64,000 nucleotides of DNA from Sipunculus nudus. Taxonomy: Eukaryota > Annelida > Sipuncula > Golfingiida > Sipunculidae. Below, piece by piece: positions 1 to 12,200 of the stretch. Numbering within the stretch: the stretch's first letter is position 1; each line of letters starts with the position of its first letter. The position numbers and the translations under genes were made by a program. The DNA lies in NCBI GenBank assembly GCA_026874595.1, contig CM049308.1, positions 22,109,867 to 22,173,866 on the forward strand, given 5' to 3'. Below the pieces are notes generated by a model. The model worked only from the letters and a program-made list of their open reading frames with translations. It was not told the DNA's origin and searched no databases.

Positions 1-1327
1 CATTTTGAGCACTTTTAAAGGTTATTGAACAGAAATTCACCAGTGGACCTAATATTTGAATTAATGTACCAGGGCTTCCCTCATTTACACAAATGTGCTG
101 GTAAGCATGCAAAATTTGAACAGATTTGGCCTTACCAGCTTATGACAAATGCTACTTAGAGATCCGATGTCCAGAATTTGTCTATTAGGAGTGAAAATTT
201 ATCCAAAAGCTCCAGTTTCTGAACATCCACAGCATGGATTGCATTAGTCACTTTGGGTCCCTTGTTTTTTAGCTCGGCTGACGAGGTATAGGAATGGCAT
301 TTTGTCCATCGTCCGTCTGTTAGCATGGTTCAAATCGTAACCGCTGACTCTAGAAACCTGTTGCTGAATATCCAGGGAGGTCAATAAAATCTCCTTGGAA
401 TCCTGAAATTAGGTCACTGTGACCTATATTTTGTCTCCTGTAAACTCTGCAGTATCAGTCTGGGCTCTAATACATGGTCCAGATACAATGCAATAACAAG
501 TCCAATATTTGTATCCATAATTTGGTATTATCAGATGCCATTGTACAAGTATGTGCCTCATATTTCATGATTCCCTGGATACTGAAGTGTGACCATCTAC
601 AAATTTTAAAGTGCCATAAGAGGCATGCAAGGTGTAACAGCATTGTTCAGAGACAAGTTAACTGGCAACAGATTGCCTAATTCTACTTGGTTCAACAAAT
701 TATAAGTTTTGGGAATTAATTTTATGAGGGAAAGTTTGGATTTCTTTCAACCAGGTATATTTACAAGGAAAAACTGACTTTATCATTTAGGCCTTGGTAT
801 AAAAAATGCTGACCCATGAAACAGGGCAAAGCTGTGCCATATGCACAGTAGCCAGCATCCTGGGTGGCATAGTGAGAGTCAAACGGAAAATAATTGGGAT
901 CTGTTGTGACCTATGCATGATGTTTAAGTTTGAAGTCCCTAAATTGAGGCCTCTCAGAGAAAAAAAAAAAACCCACCCAAACAGACAGGATTATCTGGTG
1001 ACTATAATAAATCTACTAGAACATTCAAAGTGTGCTGTAAATGTCATGGCCAGGATCAGATTTGAGTTATACCAGATGGCATCTGTTTGGATTTTATCAT
1101 AAGATTTTTTTAAAGGCTGAAGTTTAAATTAAATTTTACAAAAATGTCAACACTATTCTGTATGTGTGACAAGATTATTTTTAACATCACCTTTTTTTAA
1201 AGAGTCTTCTTTTCGTTAATTTTTTGTGTTATTGCATGAACATCATATCTATGACAGACGGAGGGATGCTCACCATTTCTATGCCCCCCCCCCCAACCGA
1301 CGTTTTGAAATAAGGTATTAAATAGAT
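1..1327. other. Left edge, no gene; diverged repeat near 260-430
   Basis: 260-430 (TTAGCTCGGCTGACGAGGTA, CGTCCGTCTGTTAGC, CCAGGGAGGTCAATAAAATC) is a diverged copy of the intron 9 repeat family. The rest, to a C-run at 1265-1275, is unremarkable. Confidence 0.55.
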
Positions 1328-1335
1328 GTCACCAT

Positions 1336-1736
1336 TAGGGCTGAAAGGAGTACTCGAGTACTCAAGTCCGGGTAATACTAACTGATGACTCGAGTCCAAA
1401 ATTTGGACTCGAGTTCTCTTGTATGTAAATGCATATCTTCATATAAATGCAAATTTACGGGTAGCCTGTAGGTCTATTTATTAATTATCGTAACCTGGCA
1501 TAGGGCTCTAAACATATCCTAGTCAAATAAACTTGAGGTCTTGTTATGACTTATATCTATTCCTTTGTAGGGATAAAGTTAAGCCGTTACGAAATCAAGG
1601 TTATGCATATTTTGCATCAGTAAACAAATGTCCTTCTTATCTTTACTGCATTGCTATGGTTACGAGTATTCGAGTCCGAGTCGGGTAATGTCTATCGGGT
1701 ACTCGAGTCCAAAATTGTGCACCCGTTTCAGCCCTA
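1336..1736. mobile_element. hAT-type MITE with perfect 8-bp target duplication
   Basis: A 401-bp element with ends TAGGGCTGAAA and TTTCAGCCCTA, flanked by GTCACCAT at 1328-1335 and 1737-1744. Eight-base target duplications and TAGGGCTG-like ends are hAT hallmarks. The subterminal parts carry repeated ACTCGAGTCCAAAATT and CGAGTCCGAGTC words, typical of hAT subterminal motif clusters. No transposase frame. Confidence 0.88.
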
Positions 1737-1744
1737 GTCACCAT

Positions 1745-4700
1745 TATAATTTTAAACGCAAAACCTGGGGAGATTTAAGCTTTTAAGCAAACCCAGCACG
1801 ATTGCAGTCCTCTGACATTAGAGATTGTATGACCAGTGTACTGGCTGTCAGATCAATTTAGGCTTTAACAAGCCCACTACAAGTGCCTAATGAGTTGTGT
1901 TGTCATGGCTATATTTAAGGCTAACCATAAGCTTTTGACTGCATCTATGAGAGATAAAAAATTTCTTTTTATTTGGATCACTGCCAGTTTATTAAGCATA
2001 CACTATAATATTTTTGTAAATTTTTTTATCACTACCTTTAAACTCGAAAAACTTATAATTGACATAACCACATAAATTGCTTGTACCTTCTTTGTACAAA
2101 ATAAATATTATATAAAAAAAACAACACCCAATTATTTATGATGAACTAAGAACTGTTTACAAGCAGACATAAGGACCTCAAGTGGTTTATTTTTATGAAA
2201 TGGTAACTTTAAATATTGGTATTTATACAAAACTTAAAATACACAGAGCGTTCTGTAGGTATCAGAGATTGATAAGGCCTGATATTCAGACAGAGCCAGG
2301 GAGATTAACAGGTTCATCAGTATCTAATGATAATTCAGGTGTTTATACAGGCTTATAGGAACTTAAATAAATGGGCATTAAATTGCTTGATATGACGAAA
2401 TGGTCTGACCATGGTTTTATGTGTCTTGAAATAAAATTGAGATCAATCTATAATGAATGTTTACTTAGGACAATATATTCTTATATGAAATGCATATATA
2501 TAATTATGTCAAATGTCAGGTAACCATTACCATGTACTCCAATAACAGCTTGCTTCAATGATGTAACTAAGGGTCAATGAATATGTATCGAAGATGTCAT
2601 TCCAAACTCTGTATTAAAAAGCTTGCATGGTGCACTGTTCTCTCAGAGACAGAATAAGAGACAGAGGTAGACAACCCATCTGTTGTAACATTGCCATCTG
2701 ATCTGAAACAAAGGGAAGTGTCTACCAATCCTCATCTTGTTTCTTTCTCACCCCATGTTACAAGTTAACACACACAAAATCACCTTATCAGCTAAAGCAT
2801 CAACTAACTTATCAACTGTGTGATCAACAGTTTGTACACAGGAATAAAGGGGAGGTTGAAACTTTATTTTTATAAAAACTAAAGGTGACACCATCATTCT
2901 AATAGACTCAAGTTTCTTGAGTGCAAAACACTTTAAAATCATGAAAATTAATATGGAGCCACAAAATGAATAAAATTATTGAACATCTGTATGTTACTGC
3001 AGCTATTAGTCTGTTGCTCATATATGAATGCATGAGTACCAAATCGATCTATTTAAGCACTGTATCCATGCTGCTTTCTGGAAAACTGGTTGTGATAATT
3101 TTGCATGGCAAGTGGTGTGATGTGCTGTGATACACACTCTTTCAAGTCCTAATTTCACCATGGCTCAGAAAGGTACAATTACCAAAAACAAAAAAATGCA
3201 CACATAAACATTAGACATCTGAGATAAGTAGATGACACAACCACAATATACCAACAAGATCCATTGTATAAGAAGCTGCTATCAGACCCACATGCATGAA
3301 GGCAGATCCCAACACCATTGTTCACAAATGAGCCAGTTTTACTATTACGGTAGAGCTGACTGACACGTCTCAAAACTAAAGCAGGTTTTTTTTTTGGGGG
3401 GGGGGGGGGGGGAGAGGGGGGGAGATTTAATTATATATATTCATACATATTCATAAAGAGCTTTAACTGTGAGACTTTTTGGCTTAAATTAAATGTAAAA
3501 CCACTTTTTGAGACCTGACCCCTCCCCTTTTCTGGATCAGAGGACCCTTTTAAGGTCTTTTCATCTTTCTTCCTGGCTTGGACTCTTCCCTTTCCGAAAT
3601 TCTTGATCCACCCCTGATTTATATGTAAAGGGATGCCATTTTAACTTTAACCATATCAGCAATAAGATTTATGTTTCTGCTGAAGACATTCAAAAGCTAG
3701 AATGATTAGGTATTCTACAGAGGAGATATTTCTTAAAGATCCCTGGGCTGTTTCTGACATGGTCTCTGCCAAGTGGCAGGGGTTATGTTTTTGGCCGCAT
3801 TTGTTTAACTCAAAATTAGTTATTAGCAGATTTTGATGAAATTTTCAGGATAGGTCGACAATGATACAAGAATAATTAAATTTTGGGGATGATCTGGATC
3901 ATCATCTGAATCCAGGAATTTTTTAAGGAAAAATGCTGACAATGCCATATTAGGCTAATGAGCTGCCTTGGTGGATGTCTGCGCTCTCCTAGTGCAAATT
4001 TCTAGTTATGATATGGAATTAAAGCCATCTTGACCTAAGTTGCACAGACCTCATAGAAAAAAACATAACTTGTGAAGGTTATAACCTTATAACCCAATAA
4101 TATTCTGCAGAGGAAATACTTTTGGAAAGGTCTCTGAACAGTTTCTGACAATGGTCTAATGAATGGCAGTAAGTATACTGGTAATCTTACAATGACTAAA
4201 TTTAAAGCACCCACTCACCTATGTGACCTTTATAAAGGTAATCCCTTGGAGGGTTTATAAAGAATAGACCAGAAAACGTGGATATCACAGCACACAGGCT
4301 GTTTGATTTGTTTATATCAACAAGTTTATAATATGTGGTGGCCCCAAAAATAAAACAACTTAAACAAGGGCATCTGGCATAAAATCTGATAAGCAAGAGC
4401 TTTCCAAATGGCGTTTTGCAACAGGTGACTTTTCTACCTCTGCATATATGCAACCTACCACCTTAGGTTGCATGTTTTTCCTGTATGTGAACATTGCTGT
4501 TTAAAAACATGTTTTTGATATAAAAGTTCATACAATCTTTACAGAGGCCTTATGAGAATGTTTCATAACCAGAATTACCCCTAGATCAATTATATAGTCA
4601 CAGGAACCCAGAAATGACAAATTCTTTTTCAAAAGGTAGGCGAATGGGCACCTTTAAGCCTTCTGGATTTCAAGTTGAATGTGCACAGACCTAGCAGTGT

Positions 4701-6903
4701 CACTCAATATCTAAACTGTGAAAGGTTACAACCTGTGAATTACATATATTATAGTACACTCCTTAAGCAGTGGTCTCATAACATTCTTTCAAATCCATTT
4801 AATTCAACCATTGCCTGCATTGGAAGCATCTGCCATAGGACATCACCAGTGTGCTGTACCAAGGGTTCAGCCTTCCCTAATACCCCAAAATGCGCTGCTT
4901 TTATTGGTCAAACCATCAGTTGAAGAATCCAGAGGCCTTGGTGGGGGTCTATAGCAAATGCTCCACCCATGCAGTCAGTGCTTGTATGAAATAAATGAAT
5001 GACAGGAATGCATTGAGACAACTACATTAAGAAGGCAGCATTACAGTGAATCTCTTAGGTTTGGGTGAGATTTTGTGTTTCTGGTGATAGGGTAGGAGCC
5101 AGGGATGTTCAGCTCTATACACGAAACACAGGGTTACTTGATACTCCAAAGAGACCATTCTGACCACACATGTACAGAAAAGGAAGAACAAACATTATGA
5201 AAGCAAACTGAAGAACAATGAACTTTAATTTGAACAAAATATTCAATGAATGTCACTCATCATTTATATGGCAATTTTTTTAATTGCTGTTCTCCTTACC
5301 ATTACACTTTACAGTTACATTTTGTTGTTAACTTTATGTATGATCTTTAACACACTTTTGTGTGAGCATGGGCCTGAGGCCTTTGATTTCTAAATAAATG
5401 TCTATTCATTCATGTTACTGGAAACTGCTGTTAAAATCAGATTGTGAATTTAAAGGTTGCATCTAATTATCTCAGAAGTCCCCTACATTTAAAGTGTCAT
5501 ATATTTCCCAAAACATCTAATTTGGGAAAACACCAATAATTCTTTACAAACATAGTTGACCCACTTAAAATATTACCACTCTGAAAAAGAGACCCTTATT
5601 TTATTTCTCAAGATGTTTCTACTAGTTATTTTGCATTTAATGCTTAGTTATACAAAGATGCAAGGTTAACAAGGTGATCTAAACTGCTTTAAGAATTTCC
5701 CATATTTTATTCATACCTTAAATGATACCAAACTATAACTGGTAAAAGTGAAGTATATGTGACCTGCCATAAACTGGCTTTACTCTTACTTAATTTTTCC
5801 TTTGATGTTGTCTTATAATGAAAATCTGTGAATGTTGATGGCACCATCAAGTAAGCTGTGTGTGCAAGCAATAAAGAAAATAAATAAATAAGGACAGACC
5901 ATCATTAAGGAAGCCAGTTGTAGCAGGTCTCCTGAACTGCACTTCTACAATATAAGTCTTAAGAATCAATGCAACCTCTCCAAAAGAAAGGTTACATAAT
6001 GCAATATTTTACTTTAATAACCTATAAACAAAACTGAATTTGGAAGAAGATACAAGAATCTCACTGATCAGTGGTATGGGAATCATTTGGTGTACAGATA
6101 TAAATTAATACATGTCAATTCCACATTTTCTTTTAACAGAACTGCCTTTGGCTATTCTTTGGTGTACAACTGAAAAAAAAATAATACCTAGACATTCTTA
6201 AGATCAGATGCCTTCTCTTGTGGAAATTTATATTACCATACTATTGTCATGCATCTCAAACATGGTCAATATTTTGCAATTTTTCATATTTGTAATTCTG
6301 AACTAACACAAACCACAATTTTTCATCTTCCACATACATAAGAAATAATAAGAATTCCTACCTCTGTTTAACCCTTGATATTCTCATACCCATCTAACAT
6401 TTTTTTCATTTAGCACCTTATGCCATGCAAAATTTTCATTCATATATCATAATGACACTAATCTCTCAAACATTTCTCAATTTCTCAATCACTGCTTTAT
6501 TTTAGCTTCATATAAATACTACTGAATTTAAGGGCAAATGCCCTCTTAACATACATATTAAGACCTAATTCTGTTATAAAACATGAGATGGTCAACACTA
6601 GTCCATAATTACCATGCTTGATATTGTGTGGCAAGTTTGTATCATTACTCCTCAAACATCCCACAAAGGACACATATGATTAACACTATTCATATGATAT
6701 CCAAGAACCTTGATAAACATTATTTTTTAACAAAATCACCTGTTAGTAAGACCAGAACCAAGGTATTGTTTCATGGCAGTTATAGAAATATGCTGCAGTG
6801 AGACCCAGTTTTTTTATTACAGTTTAACTTTGTTTTCCACCCATTCACATACAAAATTCACACAGGCCACAACACATGGCAACAGTAATGAATAATTTGT
6901 TAA
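1745..6903. other. Intergenic DNA, no gene recognised
   Basis: AT-rich. A G-run lies at 3396-3420. 3763-4005 looks like an interspersed repeat ending TGCGCTCTCCTAGTGC. Diverged direct repeats pair about 3711-3775 with 4104-4170. No supported exon on either strand. Confidence 0.45.
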
Positions 6904-7240
6904 GGCCAAAATAAAAAAAAGGTATGGTTCTCAGGTACTTTTTTTTCAGAAATCAATGCAGCGGGCGCATTTTTTATCTTAAATTTTTTGGCATATTTCG
7001 ATAAAAATGTCAAATGATAAGGGAAAAGCATGAAAATAACAGTTTTATTTTGCTAAATAAGTAAAAGCACTACAAAACAAAGGAAATTGTATGGTTTTAT
7101 CTTCTTGAAAGAAATGTCGGAGTGGCAGCAGCTAAAAATTGGAAAGTTTCTATTGAAAATCAAAATTAAAAGTTTTGATGCGGGGGTTTAAAATTGATGT
7201 GGGCGGTGCCTGAGAACCAAACCTTTATTTTTTTTTGGCC
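6904..7240. mobile_element. Harbinger-type MITE, copy A
   Basis: A 337-bp element with GGCCAAAATAAAAAAAAGGT and the inverted equivalent at the right end, both continuing into GGTTCTCAGG / CCTGAGAACC. It is flanked by TAA at 6901-6903 and 7241-7243. Same family as 23223-23551, inverted. Confidence 0.8.
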
Positions 7241-7515
7241 TAACATATTCCAAATAAAATGTGAATCAGAATCAGTCCTCCTCACCTCCTGCTAAAAAAA
7301 ATAACACAGGCCATGGGTTTGGTGAAAGAACAATTATGACCTGTACCTTTTTCACCACAATTAAGCAAAACCATTGTAATGCTTCATTATACATTTCTGT
7401 TTGTTGTATGGCGATTTACACGTCACACTGAAAAAAAAAACAAATTTTCTTTCACATTCTGCCTTGAACTTTGCCTACATAAAAAGGATTCAACATAAAA
7501 ATCAATGCTTATGAC

Positions 7516-7518
<3 letters not shown>

Positions 7519-7570
<52 letters not shown>

Positions 7571-7583
7571 ATAAATATATACA

Positions 7584-7638
<55 letters not shown>
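7519..7638. repeat. (AT)n microsatellite
   Basis: About 120 bp of AT with two short interruptions (ATTTAT and ATACATAATT). Confidence 0.95.
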
Positions 7639-7640
<2 letters not shown>

Positions 7641-7644
<4 letters not shown>

Positions 7645-7808
7645 TGAAACCTCGTTGTGTTGAACTCGCTTATGTCAAAGTTACAGACACAATATTCCGG
7701 ACATCTCTAGTTAAATAATAATCAATTAAAACCTGCTTGTGTCGAACCTCGGATATGTCAAAGTTTTATGAGGGTCCCTTGGACTTCGACACAATGAGGT
7801 TTCACTGT
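7641..7808. mobile_element. MITE with ACAGTGAAACCTC / GAGGTTTCACTGT ends
   Basis: A 168-bp element with a perfect 13-bp terminal inverted repeat extended imperfectly by GTTGTGT / ACACAA. It directly abuts the AT microsatellite. Interior halves repeat GTGT.GAAC...ATGTCAAAGTT. Pogo-like class is inferred. Confidence 0.75.
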
Positions 7809-7853
7809 ATATTACTTTGCACAAAAATGGAGGATTGTATGGTGTTCCTGCTA

Positions 7854-8701
7854 ATAAACAAGTAATTTGGCTTTATGCATAAACCTGTCCGGTAATATAT
7901 TCTGGTAAATTATTCAAACATGCAATATGTACATTTCAACTATGTTCCTTAGGGCAACAAAATCTGAAGTATTGGTATACCCATGTTTTGCATAAAATTT
8001 TAAACCATATAATTAATTGCTCATCCACATTAATTTACTTAACAAAACAGTTCAGTGAAGGATCAGATACAATTACCTTATAATGGTCAAAAGTATAATG
8101 ATTTTAGTTATATAAAGTTATTTTTCCTCACAGCACAACTTCCTTCCAATTACTCAGGAAATGATTCATAAACATCACCAGTTCAACTCCCATTATCCCA
8201 ACCTATCAAACTGTTAAATGCACTCATGATTAAAAATGCTCCCACGTGCCATAGCTTAGGTGATATGCAGGTTTTTGTCCATAAACAAGTAATTTGGTTT
8301 TATGACAAAAACCTGTCTGGTTCAATACAAATGGAGGCAAATTATTCAAACATGCAATATATAATTTTTAACTTTGCTTCTTGGAGCAACAAAATATGAG
8401 GTTATGGTATACCCGTGTTTTACATAGAATTTGAAACCATACAATTAATTCCCAATCCACATTAACATACTTAACAGAAAAGTTTGGTGAAAAGTCAGAT
8501 ATAATCACCTTATAATGGTCAAAAGTATAATGGTATTAGTAGTATTAAGTTATTCTCCTCACAGCAAAACTACCCTCCAATTACTCAGGAAATGATTCAT
8601 AAACATCAGCAGTTCAACTCCCTTTGCCCACCTTTCAAATTGTGAAATGCAGTTATGATTAAAAGTGCTCCTACGCGCTTTAACTTAGATGATATGCAGG
8701 T
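7854..8701 (+). repeat. Tandem duplication of about 420 bp downstream of ASCC3
   Basis: 7854-8272 and 8281-8701 align throughout (ATAAACAAGTAATTTGG, TATTCAAACATGCAATAT, CCTTATAATGGTCAAAAGTA, ATTACTCAGGAAATGATTCA, GATATGCAGGT) at an offset of about 427 bp with many substitutions. Non-coding on both strands. Confidence 0.9.
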
Positions 8702-9282
8702 ATCGTAAACACAAAAGATATTTAATCATCTATGTGCTGCAGTTTTTATACACAATGTCAAACTGGGCTGGAGCCCACACAGACAGGCCAGTTGTTCATG
8801 GTTAATATCTTAAGCAAATAATATTTTAAAGCCATACAGGCCACCAATTTTTTTCTCATGTAAAACAGATTATATTTGAGAAAGATTATATTCTAAAGCC
8901 AAACAGGCAACAACAATATTATTCCTATGTGAAACAGATTATATTGAAAATAAATACTGAGAAAAATATCATGGCTGCTCATACAATATGACTACAATTT
9001 TTTGGTGGCTTAAATATCACTTGACATATATCTTGTATATCTGATGTGCAAATAATGCACACAACAGTACCAGGCAAAATTAAAAATGCAGGGTTTCACA
9101 CATTTTAAGTAGGCTACATTTACATGTATTACCTTTGGCTACAATTTGAAGCAATCGTACACAATTCACCAGAATTGCAAGATGTCAAGTTTTATCTTTT
9201 ATGATGCAATCAGTAGAAGCATGTGTAACTTTTACTATCACCATCTGGATATCAATATTTCTGGGGTTTTCTTTCCATAAAT
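8702..9282 (-). other. Presumed ASCC3 3' UTR
   Basis: The first polyadenylation-like hexamer on the minus strand is ATTAAA (plus-strand TTTAAT at 8721-8726), about 560 bp past the stop. No canonical AATAAA occurs between it and the stop. No poly-A relic is visible on the minus strand here. Confidence 0.35.
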
Positions 9283-12200
9283 TTATATGTTAAGTTCTGA
9301 ATTGACCTGGGCCTCTATACTCGCAGGAATGACATCCAGGTATATATCATACTGTTGGTCAAGACCAAGATAAGAGTCACTCATAAAGTACAAGGTGTAT
9401 ATAACCCGACCTGTCTCTTCTGGAGTGTAGAAAGCCAATGGTATGGTTGAAGCATCTCTTACATATGGCACTCTCTTTAAGGCCACAACTTCTTTTGTTT
9501 CAACTTCTCCTAGGACCATGAACCATCCTTCATCTTTTGGCTTAGGATATCTTGGAGCATATGCCTTGCTATCCTTTCTCCTCATTCTGTTCAGCCGTTT
9601 AAGTTTGATGTTCAGGACATATTCCTGATCAGCATGGACCATTATCCATTCTCCTCCATGTCGGTTACCCCCATGCTTTGGAATTTCTCTTTCTTCTTTA
9701 TCGTCACCACTTTCCCACCATCCTTTAATTCCAAGATTGACATTAATTATGGGAAGCTGCTGGATTACTCTGTGGACATCATCAATCTGAGATGGAGAAA
9801 GTTCTCCCTCAAGCATGGCATACAGTGCTTCAGCATGCCCATCACAAACATGAATAAGTTCTGGGATACTTTCTATTGGTCCATTTAAATTTGGAAATCC
9901 TTTCTTTCTGTTCATTCCTGCTTGAGGTTTGAAACAGTGCACATGATAGGGCTGCAGGTGTGGCAGCATAAGCAATGATGAGTCATTTAACCATCTCCCC
10001 TGAAGAACCATTTGAAGGAGTCCAATGATGCGGAGTGTGCACACTAACCATCCCTGGTCAGCCGCAACATCTAGCATAGCTTGCATAATCCTGATGGCTT
10101 GGTCCATTACCGACTTCAAATCTGTGTAATAATCAGACGATGGCAGCTGTAGCTGGCAGAAATGGGCCTGAAGCAAAAGATTGGTTTTGGTGTGAGAACT
10201 GTCATAAGTGTGTGGATTCACTTCCAGTGGCACTTTTGGGGCCAGTTCACTATTGATTTGATCTTCATTATGCCTCACAGGTAATTCTGCATACTCATAG
10301 GAATTGGCCAGGATCTCAATCAAGTCTGCAATGGTTGAATCTGTTGACAGTTCATCTCTGAACATGCGCACGCTGGTATGATGCAAGTAATAGTAAGATG
10401 AGATCCTTCCCAGAACACCTGGGGTGATTGTGCGATTGTCATCTTCGATTTGCAGGCAGTAGGATGATTCCAGATCAAGGAGTGACTTTTCCACCAGGTT
10501 GGACAGATACCGATTGATGTTGTTGTGATCAACATCATCAAGATTGTAGTAGCTAGGATTCATCACCAGTCTGCGGAAGAAGTATGTCCATGTGATATAA
10601 TCCATGGCATCTTGCTTTGAACCAATAGTGCCAGCAACAATTTCTGCATTCAGATGGTCTGGTAATACGTCAAGGAGGCTTGATTCTACAGGGAATGGTT
10701 CATACAAAAATTTTTTGTAGAAATGTTTCTTCACATCATGGACCAAAATCACTGCCTTTCCTTGGTCATCAAACTGCGGTCTCCCAGCTCTGCCCATCAT
10801 CTGGAGAACATCTGTGATGGGAAAGTCTACATACCTTTTGGTCTTGCCATCATAGTACTCCGTCCCTTTGACTACGACCAGATGAGCAGGAAAGTTGACT
10901 CCCCATGCCAATGTGCTTGTGGCAATCAGCACTTGTATCTTGCTATTGACAAACAATTCTTCTACCACCTTTCTGTCGCGCTCGTGAAGCCCAGCATGAT
11001 GAAGACCAATTCCAAATGCTAAAGTAAGCTTCAAATTGTTATCACGTATTCCCAAGTTGATGTTATCAATCTCTACCTCAGGCATGTGAAGCCATTGCTT
11101 TGGGTTGTCTTCTGCAGCAAGGAATGCAATAAGATCTAATGCTGTCAGTCTTGTCTGTCTGCGACTGGCTACAAAGATCAGTACTGGTTTTGCTGGAGAA
11201 TGCTGGCGAATAGCCTGATATGTCGGCTTGTTCATAGTTGACATTCTTGGGCAGTAGTGCTTGCCTGGGAAACCATGAATGTGAACATCAAGTGGAACAG
11301 GTCTAACTGATGGTCTGAAGTTGAACAGCCCCATATGTGTAATACCCAGCCAGTCAGCCAGGTCTTTCGCATTTGCCAATGCAGTTGACAGGCCAACGAC
11401 TCTAACTGGTTGGCTTGTGTGGGAAGAAATGAAGTTTGTTCTGGAAACAATTACTTCAAGCACTGGTCCACGGTCCTCTCCCAACAGGTGAATCTCATCA
11501 ATGACCAATAAAGCCACCGATTTTACATAATTCCTTGTCTGCCAACTTCGACTGATACCATCCCACTTTTCTGGAGTAGTGACAATTAGATCAGCCTTTG
11601 CTACAGCTTTCATATCTGGTGCCACATCACCAGTCAGCTCAACAACTGTTCGACCCAGTTTCCCTTGGATCCTTGCTTTCCAATCCTCCATTCTCTCTCG
11701 GACAAGGGCTTTGAGTGGAGCAATGTACACTGCCTTTGCGCCTGGTTTCTCTCTAAACACTCTGAAGATTGCCATTTCAGCTGCTACAGTTTTACCAGAC
11801 CCTGTTGGTGCTCCAAGAAGTACATTTGAGTCTGTGTGATAGAGCACATGGAAAATTTGTGTCTGAATTGGATTGAAGTGTGTGAACTTGTAGAGCTTTT
11901 CCAAGCGGGAGTCATTCAAAGCTGTTACAGGCAAGGGCTGCAGATCCAACAAGTCTGTATGAGGTGGGTGTTTTTCTGGTAAAATGAGATGCTGGAAGGA
12001 AATGACAGACACCATATCTGAGCCAATCCATCGATCTGAGATTACTCTGACATAATACTGACTAGGCAACGGTTCAAATATTGGAATTGTAAACACTAGT
12101 TCTTGTGGATCTCTGGCCTGAGCATGCTTCTTATGCAGCAAGAAATACTCAGAATGGTACATGTGGTTGTTATCTGGATCTTCTACCCAAATCCAGAAAG

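Noticed and set aside
4675..4923. 82-codon frame as a gene
   Set aside because: No recognised domain, AT-rich intergenic context, and sequence resembling diverged repeats nearby.
5240..5400. AAATAAATG-ended segment as the 3' tail of a non-LTR retrotransposon
   Set aside because: No reverse transcriptase, target duplication or second copy seen in the window.
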